NCBI GenBank assembly: GCA_036245805.1
Contig: BTRK01000002.1
Location: forward strand, 19,709,067-19,773,066
DNA: 64,000 nt
Source: Pristionchus mayeri
Lineage: Eukaryota > Nematoda > Chromadorea > Rhabditida > Neodiplogasteridae
Direction: 5' to 3'
How positions within the stretch are numbered: position 1 is the stretch's first letter; every line of letters begins with the position of its first letter. The notes beneath the pieces are model-generated. The model did not search any database. It saw only the letters and a list, made by a program, of their open reading frames with translations, and was not told where the DNA came from. A program made the position numbers and the translations under genes. Positions 1-11,751 of this stretch are shown here, piece after piece.

Positions 1-135
1 TTTTTAAATGTTTTAAAATATTGAAAGAATTTGGCTTGAAAAGTACGGTAGTTTGAAAGCAAAAGCGTCGGAGGTAGGCAACCAATATTCCGTACTCAAA
101 AATTCCCGTTGCCGTCCCTAATCGAGTTGTCTCAC

Positions 136-186
136 CTCTGGAATGGACGAAATGATCTTCTCCGCTTCGCTCATCTTCACTTCAGG
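136..186 (-). other. Isolated candidate coding exon at the left edge
   Basis: On the minus strand a 51-nt block lies between a TTGCAG acceptor and a GTGAGA donor. It reads in one frame as PEVKMSEAEKIISSIPE (17 codons, phase 0 on both sides). It could be a 3' exon of the DDHD gene to its right or the start of a gene leaving the window on the left. I do not recognise the peptide. Splice-site quality and the open frame are the only support. Confidence 0.3.
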
Positions 187-807
187 CTGCAATTATTAAT
201 TGGTCGTACTCAGTTTGATCTACTCTCCAACTTCTCTGCTTGCCGATTTTTGTTTTACTTTCTTATTTCTTCTCTTCCGTTTCGTTGACTACAATATCAA
301 TTTTGCATCCTAAACTCGGAAACAAGCAACGAACCGCCTTCTTTTTCTTTATTTCCCTACGAGAAACCTTGACATTGGTCATCTGTAATCTCGATGGTTG
401 CTTCCCCCCTCCATCTCCCTCTACCTTCTTACTCTTGTCACTCTTCTTCTTCTCTAATTCACTCCTCTTCGATATCTCTTTCTTCTCCTTCTTCACCTCA
501 GTCTACCATTCATCCCCCCCCCCTCTCTCTTCTCACCTGCACTTCCTTCGCCTTCTCCACTTCACTCTTCGTTCCATTCCCATTCGTTCCCTTATTCCAT
601 GGCAGCCATCCACTCCCTCCTGATTTACCTAAAACACCATCTCCAATAAATCCTTCTCCTTCCCCTCTCCTCTCCTTCCCTTCTCCCTTACCTCCAGATG
701 CGTTCTTCTCCGAGTTCCTTCCTGCCTCTTCCCTCACAGGGGATAGATCTCTAGGGGAGGAGCCTGCAATGACTGCTTGTCCCCTCCTTCTTCCCTCATC
801 TCCTCAC

Positions 808-3800
808 ATGCAGATCGTGCATTCGATGCTGAATCATCTGAGTCCACTTCGTCTTCCTCGTCGATCTCGTCTTCATTCGCCACTGGATCCGTCACTTTCT
901 TGCTCGATTTCTTGTCATCCTCAAATATAAATCAAATTGTATAACCGCCTTCCTTCACCGCCCCCCTTCTTCTCCCCTCCCCTTCACTCACTCCGTTCTT
1001 CATTCCCTTTCTCTCTGCTGCTTTCTTCTTCTTCATGTAGTTCTTGTACACATCGGGAGTGATGTCATCGTAGTTCTTCCTGAATTCAAGTCATATCAAT
1101 TGAGTGACGTCACTTCCTATTGTCAATTCGAAGGCATTCGTGACCCCTAATCTTATCAATGGAAGAATGGCACCAGATCAATGACACCGTGAAAACTGAA
1201 GCATCCAATAGATTCTTAACTAAGCTACATAAGTCATTTTATTTATTGTACATAATTATTTTATCATATTTCTTTTAAAATATTTAAGAATGGAACACAA
1301 CATACTTAGATCTCTGATCAGTGTATGCGAATAGCTTGACGGGTCGGATGTCCTTCAGTTCCGATGCGTAGAGAGGTTCTAGTCGATAGGCGACGGGATC
1401 GTACGGATGGAAGACATTGAAGATACGATTCACCTAAACCACACATTAATCCAATCACTATAAACAATACAAAAGTCGTCTGTTTGTTTGATGGCGATTA
1501 GCCCAGTATATTAAGTCGAACACCCTCTCTCTCTTCTCTCTCTTCGACACTCACCGTTTCCTTGGGAGGAATAATGGTATCAGCCTTGGCTCCTCTCATC
1601 ACGAGGAAGACCCCCAATGGTGAACCAACGCAGAACAGATTTGCCACCTTAATTTACCTTTCATTTTTCTGATCGAACTACGATTGATGCATTTAGCCTC
1701 CATCCGAATGGAACAAGTCACAAAGATATAATCCCTCCACACCTGGAACTGGAGTGATTCTTCTCTCGCTTGCAGCACCGTCTTGATTCCCCCCTCCATC
1801 TCCTTCTGCAGCTTGTCGCGAACCTGAGACATCCTCTCTCTTCCTCCTCTCATCACATACTTCCACCTCTACACATCCCCATTCGTCTGCTACATCTCTT
1901 GGTGGCTCCCCCCCCCCCTCTCCCTCCCCCCTCTCTCACCTCCTGCAGCATCCTCATTGAATCTGCAGCTTCCGAGTTCTGCGTCGTATTCTGCTGCTCC
2001 TCCAGCTGCGCCTTCTGCAATGGGATCCCATCCAATCAGAGTCTAGAGGGAGGGAAGGGAGGGGGAGGGGCACTCACGATTGCATTGGCGACGTACTCGT
2101 CGTAGAGGAGAAGGGGCGACCAGTGACTGATGATGTCATACGAGATCACCTGCAAGGAAGAGAGAGAGAGAGATGACTGGCCTGGATAGAGAACTACTCC
2201 CTTCCCTTCCCTTCCCTTCAACTCACTGATCCGAGTGAATGGGCGAATATGGAGACGGGTCCATTGTAGGAGGGATTGTGTCTCTTGAAGAGGGAGTACA
2301 CCGAGTTGATCGACTTCACCACTCCTCCCACTATCTGCAGAGACACTCCTTCCCTTCATCCCCCTCCCTCTCCCCCCCCCTCACCTCCTGTCTGTAGAGG
2401 GGACTCTGGTAGTACATGATGTCCATGGCAGTGCTGTTCAGTGTGTTCCTCACACTGCTCATCTTGGGCAGAGTGATCCAATCCGTCTGTCCATCATCCA
2501 GAATCAGCTGCGATCTCCATTCCACAGGCAGCAGCATGGGTCGACTCTTCTCCTCTGCATACTGCTTCTCCATCACCAGATTGATACCATCTCGGATCCT
2601 GCCACAAACATCTCTCGTCCCCCTTCCCTCCATTCACTCACTGCTCCGTGTTCTTGGCAATGAGGTTCTCGTATCCCTTCTGTCCAATTCCGTGCACGAC
2701 AAGAATGAGATGGGAGACCTCTGCTGACCCGTCCTCCCATTCTGCCTGCATCATCATCATCATCACTTCTTTCACCAAATATTAGTGATCCATAACTCAA
2801 AAGGGAATGACGTCTACTTGAAAGGAACCTCTTTCTCGAATCCTCTCCTCAGTTTGGTGTCCTTCCCCCATGTGACATATCTGCAATGTTCCTCTTCATT
2901 CCCTCATTCCTTCCAGGGGTGCGGTCGGCAATTTCGGCAAGTGCAGAAAAATTGATAGTTTTTGAACTCCAACTTAGGCATTCCAGTGTTAGTAAGATGC
3001 ATCATGTTTCAACGACCAATTTAGACACCTATTTTATAAGTGCATCGCAATACATTTTTGAAATATGCATTAGTGAATTCAGTTGCCGAAATTGCCGACT
3101 TGCTGAATTCGTCAAGTGCTCAACCATAAATCTTGTCCCACCTCGAATATTTAACACATGTATCACCAGTCAGTGGACGTAGCCACGAACAATTTTTTTC
3201 AAACATATTCAATATCGACCAAACTAAGGTAGAACACTACTCTAGTGAAGAGTTTTTGAAATATTAATGCCATTTGTCCCAGAGCCGGCATTTAGGAATT
3301 CTCCGGTTTTGGAACCGGAAATACAGTATATCAGCTCCCAGATGAGCTACAGAGATGGCACCGTGCTTAAAAAACGTAGAAAATTATTTCGAGAAACTTT
3401 CATGTTGAAAGCATAGCATGAAACTCAAAAATAAATTAATTGTATCTAAAAGTATGCTTTCCAAACAGCATAAAAATTGTTTTTGCCATAATGTAGGAGA
3501 CTTCCTGGGAATTTTATTACTGATTTTGAAAGAACATCTTCCGTTACATATAACAAAAAATAAAAATGGCAAAATGATATGGGCTCTAGTTCTCATTTTT
3601 TGCATTCGATGTGTAGTCGCAACTTCAGTTCTGAAATACCAAAAATAATCATTCCAGCTTATTATATTTCACTCCCCGATACTTATTAACGATGTTTCCA
3701 GACCGTAAACGTTAAACTACTTTGCGAAATTCGAAATTTCGAGCTTTTGAAAAATGCGGTTTTCGCAGCCTCGAATGAACACGATTTTCAGCATTGAAAA

Positions 3801-6784
3801 CTTACAATTTATAAACATGGCACGGGCATTAACAGTCGATTGTTATAGTATATGCCACAGTCAACGAAATTATTGCCAAGTGGAACCACCTAACGTTGTA
3901 TTCTTTTCAAAATCTTCAGACAAATATAGCTCCAGTGAAGGTTCGCATTGAGATAAAATTATTTTTTGATCATATTATTAAGAATATCGGTGCAATTACA
4001 TCATGCAAAATACGCTCGAGGGCAGTTGAACCTGAAAAACTCTGAAAATTGCAACAATTTAAATGTTTCTGAAAATCAAAATTTTTAAATTTACATTTTT
4101 TTCAGACTTTATAAATTGAGAAATATGAAATGTTTTATAGATTTTCAGACTCGCCTACCCCCAAGCGTATTTTGCATGATGTAATTGCATCGATATTCTT
4201 AATAATTTAATCAAAAAATAATTTTATCTCAATGCGAACCTTCACTGGAGCTATATTTGTCTGAAGATTTTGAAAAGAATACAACGTTAGGTGGTTCCAC
4301 TTGGCAATAATTTCGTTGACTATGGCATATATTATAACAATCGACTGTTAATACCCGTCCCATGTTTTAAAATTGTAAGTTTTCAATGCTCAAAATCGTG
4401 TTCATTCGAGGCTGCGAAAACCGCATTTTTCAAAAGTTCGAAATTTCGAATTTCTCAAAGTAATTTAACGTTAACGGTCTGGAAACATAGTAAATAAGTA
4501 TCGGGGAGTGAAATATAGTAAGCTGGAATGATTATTTTTGGTATTTCAGAACCGAAGTTGCGACTACTGCACATTGAATGCAAAAAATGAGAACTAGAGC
4601 CCCTATCATTTTGCCATTTTTATTTTTTTGTTATATGTAACGGAAGATGTTCTTTCAAAATCAGTAATAAAATTCCCAGGAAGTCTCCTACATTATGGCA
4701 AAAACAATTTTTATGCTGTTTGGAAAGCATACTTTTAGATACAATTAATTTATTTTTGAGTTTCATGCTACGCTTTCAATATGAAAGTTTCTCAAAATAA
4801 TTTTCTACGTTTTTTAAGCACAGTGCCATCTCTGTAGCTTATCTGGGAGCTGATATACTGTTTTTCCGGGTCCAAAACCGGAGAATTCCTAAATGCCGGC
4901 TCTGGGACAAATGGCATTAATATTTCAAAAACTCTTCACTAGAGTAGTGTTCTACCTTAGTTTGGTCGATTTTGAATAGGTTTGAAAAAAATTGTTCGCG
5001 AAGGCCCTGATTTTGCTTCTTCGACTCGTGATACATGTGTTAAATACATGACCATTTCAATTAGACAAATTAATCAGCCTACGCTAGCCACGAGTTTTTC
5101 TATTGAGGAAGTTAGGAATGTGGTTGGATTCGAACAGTTATAGCATCAATTGCCGAAATTGCCGACCGCACACCCCTGATTCTTTCCCCTGTTCGTGCAG
5201 TGCTCAGGTGGTCAATAGCACAAACTACCGTGTGAATGGCGACACGAAGCAACACGAATCCATGCACAGACACTTGCACCTAAGAGAAGCAAAGAGGGAA
5301 ATACACCCCAGCACCAAGCACACGCACACGCACACGCACACAACACACATACGACACGACAAGAAGGACCTACCGCAGGAATCGACTTGCTTTGGTGGTA
5401 CTGTAGAGGAAGACATCGATCACCGAACTCCACTTCACTTCGATGTTCTCAGGCAATTGAAGCTCCGTGAGTTCTAGAGAGATTCACTCCATTCTCTTCT
5501 CCCCTATCCATCATCACTTCTCGATAACTCATCTACCGTACTCACGTGGTTTCCTGCTTGCCTCCTTGTCACTGAACATGCTCGTCCCCTCGGGGATAGT
5601 CTGTCCTCGGAAGTACTGTAGATGGTGCGCCTCTATCGCGTCAGCCATTGATGCCTAAGTAACATAGAACTGTGGGAGTCGTCAATCTCTCTCTAGTCTT
5701 CAATCTTCAATCATAATAGTCTTCAATCTCTCTCCTCCTCTCCTCTCCCTCCCTCCCCCCCCCCTCCCCTCCCCCTCTCTCTCTACCTGAATTGGTTGTC
5801 CATCGGGGAGGAACCATGATCCTCTCCTCAACTCCGCCTCGTCATCCTTCCAGTAGACAGCTGCGATCTTCGAGTGGTCCTCACTCATCCTCAACAACCA
5901 TCCTAAACCCTCTCCTCCCCCCTTCTCTCTCTATTCTCACCTGTACAATCCATCGAGAACTACGACATCCTCTCCGATGTGTGCCTTATATGACTCCGTC
6001 TAAAGAGTCTTCATCACTCCCTCCCCCCTCCCTTTCTCTCCACTCACACTCTGGTCCACTTCCATTCCATGGTCTTGTCTCCATCGAATCTCCAATCGAA
6101 TCGAATCTTGTCCTGAAATCTTCTCTTTTCATCGTTCTCTACCACTTCATCCCATCACAAATCTCTCTCAATCTTCTTCCTTACCTTTGAATGGGATCCA
6201 TTTCGAATCGAGGTCTTTCCTCCTGTAGAACCATCGAACTTCCCCGCATCTCAATTCCGTTACCTGCAATTTCCCATATCTACTCCCATTTCCATTCTTT
6301 GAATAATGAAAGTACCGCAGTAGTGTTTGCACTTCCTTCCCTACTACCTACAGTATCTGAGAGTACAGTAGTCCATGCGGGGAGAGGCGCACTCCAGTCA
6401 TCGATCAATTTCTGGATTCGATCAGCAGCAGCATCAGTAAGGGATAGCATGGACTAAGCAGAGAGAGAGGGAGAATCCCCCTCAATCTCCATTCCATCGC
6501 TGTGCAAACTCGCTCCAAATGGCACTTCTCCCATCTTTTCGTTTGCTCAATTCGACCAAGTCCAAATCTACGAAACTACTTCAGCAGTAATGCAGCGTGG
6601 ACGCACTTGATTCTCGATATGGCCCCAGGCGCATCTGCCCCCCCCCTCTCTCCCTCTGACACTGATTGACTCACCCTCGTGGTACTCCACAGATTGGTCT
6701 GGACCACGAGATGTCTCACTATTCGAGGAGATCGAAGAGGACGAGGAGAACGAGGAGAGAGAGAGGAGAGATTCTCAGTGACCA
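808..6784 (-). CDS. DDHD-domain phosphatidic-acid-preferring phospholipase A1 (DDHD1-like), ends uncertain
   Basis: Intracellular lipase family that releases a fatty acid from phosphatidic acid and related phospholipids in membrane trafficking. In transcription order the exons give a WWE-like region (VRWFYRRKDLDSKWIPFK near 6200) and IAAVYWKDDEAELRRGSWF near 5850. A VVHGIGQ strand follows near 2690, then LLPVEWRSQL and NSTAMDIMYYQSPLY near 2420-2530, and the nucleophile motif AHSLGS (GxSxG class) near 2230. Next come FCVGSPLGVFLVMRG (exon 1555-1647) and VFHPYDPVAYRLEPL (exon 1306-1433), which are DDHD-domain signatures. KNYDDITPDVYKNY and an acidic exon (808-919) follow. The typical DDHD C-terminal block was not found, so the 3' end may lie beyond the left edge. 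The first clear exon ends near 6660, but its start codon is unclear; a more distant 5' exon is possible. One intron (about 2890-5385) contains a giant fold-back element. The family is secure; gene ends are not. Confidence 0.88.
3150..5044. mobile_element. Giant fold-back element, copy 1 (about 1.9 kb)
   Basis: The left half (3150 to about 4020) is repeated in reverse complement on the right (about 4165-5044), leaving a loop of roughly 140 bp. Outer ends match as TTTAACACATGTATCAC and its reverse complement, and TA flanks both sides (3148-3149, 5045-5046), consistent with a TA target duplication. No transposase ORF is visible, so it is non-autonomous. It lies in an intron of the DDHD gene. Arms differ by scattered substitutions and small indels. 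It shares end sequences and the CCCAGAGCCGGC/TTTAGG block with the element at 20434-22326. Confidence 0.85.
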
Positions 6785-7639
6785 TTGAAGAGAGAACGAG
6801 TAGAGAGAGATGTCAACCCATTCTGATAGGAGAAAGCATCGAGGGATGGATAGGAATAAAAGCACCCACAACAATGCGAGAGAAACCTTGTTGAATCGCT
6901 GGGTGCAACAAAAGTTAAACAAATTGTAAGGGATGAACGACCTTTAGAAGGAAACGCGAAACGAAACGAACACATCTGTAGAAGGAGAGAAGGGGAGGGA
7001 AATGGAGGGAGAAGGAGGAGAAGAGGAGAAGAGGAGAAGAGGCATCTCACGGACGAGCACCAAAAGAGGGGAACTCGACGAAGGACCGAGGAGATCCCCC
7101 TCCTCCCCACCCCTCCTCCCTGCTCCCATTCCTTCTACCATCGTCAGAACAACAGAACACAACTATAGGAGGGATCTTCCCATGCACTTCTTCTCTCCTC
7201 CTGAATTAATTCGCCTAATAAGAGGATGTCAGTTACATGGTACAATTCTGTTTCTCTTCAGCGATCCACACAAAGGAAATGAGTCTTATTTCCTCTCAAC
7301 CACGAAAACAGTTTTAAAAAATACTCATTTCCGAGGCTTTTCTTCGTTTGTAGAAAGAACCAAAACGAGAGTACATCCAACATTAGGAAAACAGAACGGT
7401 TGGAGAGAAAAAAGTGGATGGGAAGGAAGGGGAGGATGAGATGGATACTTAGTCAATGGAATGGGCACGGATGAACAAAAGGAGAAGAGAAAAGGATGAG
7501 AGGAGGAAATGAGAATAACGAGGATGAAGGGATGAGAAGAGACACAACTAAGTGAGAAAGAGATCAATGAAGGAAGAGGATAGGATTGAGAGATCTGTTC
7601 GAATAAGGAGATGGAGAGAGAGAAGGGGAATGAGAGGAC

Positions 7640-7677
7640 CCTTACCAATTCAGCTTCTCCCTCTGCTCCCTCTAATT
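7640..7677 (-). other. Candidate coding exon, unassigned
   Basis: Between a CGCATAG acceptor and a GTAAGG donor the minus strand reads TGIESVKLEGAEGEAEL without stops if entered in phase 1. It lies 5' of the DDHD exons on the same strand and could be an upstream exon of that gene. No family is recognised. Confidence 0.25.
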
Positions 7678-8288
7678 TGACACTCTCTATCCCTGTCACT
7701 ATGCGGATATTAACGACGACGAGAAGTCACGTCAAATTGAATTATTTAATAATACACTTCAATCAAAATTTCTTTTGAAACATTGTCCTAATATCGCAAT
7801 AAATTTTATTATTCTAATTAGAAAGAAAGAGTTGACGTAGGTGGTAACAAAAATAATTAAGAAGAATTAAATGAAGGATGAAAAGAGAAGTCTGCGGGAA
7901 TTGAACAAACAGTAGAATGAAGAAATAAAGTAAGGGGGGCATTCACGGTCCATTTGTAGACCAAGAACGCACTAAAGTATGCGAACCGTAAAGCAAACAG
8001 CTGTACTAAATCCTGTTTAAAAAACGTCGAATAAATGGGGAGTAGGCGCGTGGAATGGTTGGAATAGGTAGAGAGAAGGGAAGAAGAGTATTCACTGCCT
8101 TCACTCTCCTTCCCATTGGTGTTCCATCCCCCAGTAAAATATAGTGAGAAGGAGAAGGAAAGAAGAAGAGACGACCACACAAAAGGATTCGGATTCCATG
8201 AACGGAAGGAGAAGAGGGATGGAATACGAATGAGGACTGATTGCAGACTCTCCCCCATGCACCTTCCCCCCCCCCCCCCCTGACTGAC

Positions 8289-8390
8289 CCTTCTCCTCTT
8301 ATTCCTGATGGGTGGGATGGGGGCGGGCGCAGTGGTGATCGTCCCTCTCACTGACGTCGTCGTGTCATCCTCCGTTCGCTCACCAACCAT
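8289..8390 (-). other. Candidate exon beginning with ATG, unassigned
   Basis: A 102-nt block follows a GATTTTAG acceptor directly at an ATG and ends at a GTCAGT donor after RNKRRR. The 34 codons contain TTSVRGTITTAPAPIPPI. It may be an alternative first exon of the DDHD gene or an internal exon of a longer transcript starting at 11310. A poly-C tract (poly-G on this strand) lies immediately downstream in the presumed intron. Confidence 0.3.
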
Positions 8391-9433
8391 CTAAAATCAC
8401 ACCATGAATACACTATTATTAATAATGCTCCCTCACTAATTAGATATGAAGAGAGTGCGAATGGACAGTGTGAGAGGGACTTATTTCAGAGCCATATTTA
8501 CAGGAATAAGTGAACACCAACTTATTATAACTTATGAGATGGAGGAAGAGGACAGTAGTGTAAGAGTGATGGGAGGATGAAAGGGTGGGAAGAATGTGGG
8601 GGAAGTGAGGGAAAGTCAGTTTTCAGAGGGAAGATTCATCGTAGAAGAGGAGGAATGGAGAGATGAATGGATGAGTCATCCCCACCCAATATGGAAGCAG
8701 AGGACAGAGGAAAAGGGGTAGATCATATCTAGGAGAGGGAATGGAAAGAGCAGCCATTCACACGGAATAGAGAACTACCAAGTCATTAGGGTAAGTGAGA
8801 TAAGGGGAGAGAGGAGGGGGAGGGGAGAATTCACGTTGAGAGATTCAAAGAGTGAAAGAGGGTGGAGGAAGAATCGGAAGGCAAATAGAGTACCCCTGGG
8901 CATGAAATGTGATCGAGAGAGGAGCGACAAGAGGAGGGGAGGGAGGAAGGGGGAAGCAGAAGGAACACCCCTCTGATCGACCCACTTCCTGCAATACAAA
9001 GCCGATTATCCCCATGGAGAATGATGCATCCTTCTCATAGATGCATTCTATTCAAATGATAGCGCAGCACAATAATAGTCTCGTCTAGAGCTCGTGGGGA
9101 GAATCATTCAACAGATCAACAGACCATTATTCCTCGTAGAGAATAATAACAAAGAAAATTGAAATATGTTAATATACGAGAACGATAGAGGCAAATAGCA
9201 GTCCTAAATCAGCCCTAAAGAGAAAGAAAGGAAATCACCAACTAAAGTCACAAACATAATTAAAGTTTCCTCATGAAGAGAAGAAAGAAGGAATGAACTG
9301 GAGGAAGAAGATATGAGAAGATAATGGAAGAAGTATGGAATGAACATTCATTTCATATCCATACAATACAATTTAGAAATAGTGATGGGAGGATAAGTGG
9401 AGAAAGGAGGAAGAGGAGAAGGGAGATAGAGAC

Positions 9434-9887
9434 TAGGGTTGACAAAACGAACATCGAACAGCTATTCGAAACGCACGTAGAATGACTCTGATTGCGCATA
9501 CTATGTGCGGAATGATACGAACAGTGATTCGAAATCCCCCTCGATCGACTCTCATTCCGCAATGAATGCAAATTGAGGTCTCTCTCTCACCTAAATTCGT
9601 TGAGTGATATTGAAACATACCTGAATCTAAAAGACTAAAGGCAAAAATGACCCCGAGACTATATTACCCCCTTGAAACATAATATAATAACTCCACATTC
9701 GATTTTCAGACCAATACATTCCACATCGATTCGAACAATGAAATTGATTCGAACTCGATTCGAACACTCCTTTGTTCGACTCTCATTGCGGAACGAAAGT
9801 AATTTAAATACCAGAGATTGCGCAATATATTGAAATTGGTTTCTCGATGCGAACTGTTCGTTGTTCGTGTTCGTTTCGTCAACCCTA
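9434..9887. mobile_element. hAT-type MITE (454 bp) with 8-bp target duplication
   Basis: The ends are TAGGGTTGACAAAACGAACA and the reverse complement of TGTTCGTTTCGTCAACCCTA, inverted with one mismatch. The element is flanked on both sides by ATAGAGAC (9426-9433 and 9888-9895), a perfect 8-bp target-site duplication typical of hAT transposons. Its interior is rich in repeats of the kind ATTCGAAC and has no transposase ORF. It lies in an intron or intergenic stretch between the DDHD exons and the exons near 11.2 kb. Confidence 0.88.
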
Positions 9888-11102
9888 ATAGAGACAGACT
9901 CACTTCTCCCCTTCCCCCTCTGAAGACTACCACCAAAACATTGTAGACGGAGAGGGAGAAGGAATGAGAGAAGGAGAGGCAGAGTACAAGACTCGGATAT
10001 AAAGAGAGCCACTCACGAGTGAACTCTAGAGATAGAAGGGAAACAAGTGAGAAGGATGAATGAGTAGATAGAGGAACACTTCATCAGGGCATGTTGTGAG
10101 AAAGGAGAGGAGAGAGCAGGAGAGAAGGAGAGGGAAGGGACTGGAATAGAACAACCTTCCCTGTTCAGCATGTGTAAGAAACCAACTCTCTCTCTTCTTT
10201 TATCTCCAACTACGGACGAGAAATCGAATCTACCTCAAAGAGGAATTACTTCTTCCAGGTTTTATTAGTTTCTCGTCTCTCGTTATGGGAGTTTAGAAAA
10301 TGGAGGCGAGATAGAGTGATTAGAGGGAGAGTGAGAGAGGGATGCGAACAGGAGAGAGAAAGAAAGAAAGAGAGGGAGGGGGGGGGGGGGGCTAACCTTG
10401 ATGAGGGTGAGAAAAGCAGTGAGTGCAGAGGTGAGAGGGAATAGGGGGGGGGGGACAGCCAACTAGCCATCGACAGTGTACTATCGAGCACCCATTCCCA
10501 ATTATCAATCGAGTGCAAATGAATGAGGATAGAGAGATTCAAACTCCATTGCATAGATGGGTTCGCAAGATTGAGAGGGGCATTGTTGCATCTTCCTCGG
10601 GGTCATTTTCACAGTTGCACTTTGAGTGTACGATTGGAGCAAACCAACCTTGCCATCAGTGGAAGGCCTGCCTCGTTGAAGGAACTTTACCATGACTACT
10701 CTCAATTGGAGGAATAATGAGACAGAGGGAGAAGGAGAGAAGTGAGACTGATAAGAATGGAAGAAAAGAAGAGGAGAGAAGAGGAGAGGATGGGGAGACT
10801 GATAAACGACATCTGAGGTCAAAGGATGCACAAGAGGCGGAAAAGAGTAGGTAGACTTTCATAGGCACGGAAGAATGGAAAGACAAGGGGCGATAAGAAT
10901 CGAAATGGAGTGGAGAAAGACAGAATCTATAGCTTCCTCCCTATATAACATTCTATTCGCTTCACTATAGAAGTTGGTTCGAATCGAGATACAGAGGACG
11001 AACAGAGAAAGAAATTGATCAAATGGATGGGGATATAGTTTGCCTAGCCATCTCTGTTGAGATGCTTCACTGTTCTATCTTCAGAGATCAAAGATCACCG
11101 AC

Positions 11103-11310
11103 CTTCTTCGTCGTGGGCACTGGCTTAGCCTTCTCGAACACCTTCTTCTCCACTGGAAGCTTGTTCACCTACAACAACGACACATTGCACAAGTGCTCAA
11201 TGATACCTTCCCCATGAGAGATAGTGGAGTAGACAGAGTTCCCCCCTCACCTCAATCGTGCCCATTCCCTCCTCAGTAGCTTCTTTCGCTTGTTCGGGCT
11301 CCTCGCTCAT
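11103..11310 (-). CDS. Start of an unrecognised acidic/lysine-rich protein (two exons)
   Basis: Exon 1 (11251-11310) starts with ATG and encodes MSEEPEQAKEATEEGMGTIE. Exon 2 (11103-11168) encodes VNKLPVEKKVFEKAKP followed by VPTTKK. The exons are exactly 60 and 66 nt, splice in phase 0 and have good GT/AG borders. If the last donor is not used, the frame ends a few codons later at 11086, giving a 47-residue protein. Otherwise it continues into the exons near 8.3 and 7.6 kb, possibly as an alternative 5' end of the DDHD gene. I do not recognise the protein; low-complexity charged composition suggests a disordered N-terminus. Confidence 0.4.
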
Positions 11311-11751
11311 CTTCTCTTCATTCAATTCGACCTCTCTCCGTAGATGGACTCACTATGAATGATCAAGAATGGCCGAATGCTGAAACCAATCAACTCGAAA
11401 TAGTCAAATATATTGGATAGATACTTGATTCGGGTAAACAACCGATCACCATCGCTTTAAATTTAACTTATTAAATCTTTATCGCTATTGAGCTTAACAA
11501 AACATTTGCCGGTAATATGAATCTGAATGGTAACCCTTTCTAATGGCACATTGACTTATAGTCACCGGTCAAAAAGAAATGAAGGATGAGGGGTAAACAT
11601 GTGACTAAATACATTACTCATATCTACTGTACACTTATGAATATTCGTGAGAATGCTTTAAAAACAATTGTCCATAATTAACTATATACATTCCGGAAAT
11701 GCGTAGGTGGTATGTTACTTGAAACTAACACAAATCTTCAACAATGTTGAG
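11311..11751. other. Intergenic stretch, nothing recognised
   Basis: AT-rich sequence between the minus-strand ATG at 11310 and the stop of the Nudix gene. I see no exon with supporting splice sites, RNA gene or repeat here. Confidence 0.5.

Noticed and set aside
240..930. Long plus-strand Ser/Pro/Leu-rich open frames
   Set aside because: They lie in CT-rich DNA on the strand opposite supported minus-strand exons; composition, not coding, explains them.
5319..5348. CA dinucleotide run (ACACACGCACACGC) as a functional element
   Set aside because: A simple microsatellite in an intron next to the exon near 5390; no evidence of more.
10505..10831. Overlapping open frames on both strands near 10.5-10.8 kb
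   Set aside because: Neither strand gives a recognisable peptide or consistent splice borders; left unannotated.
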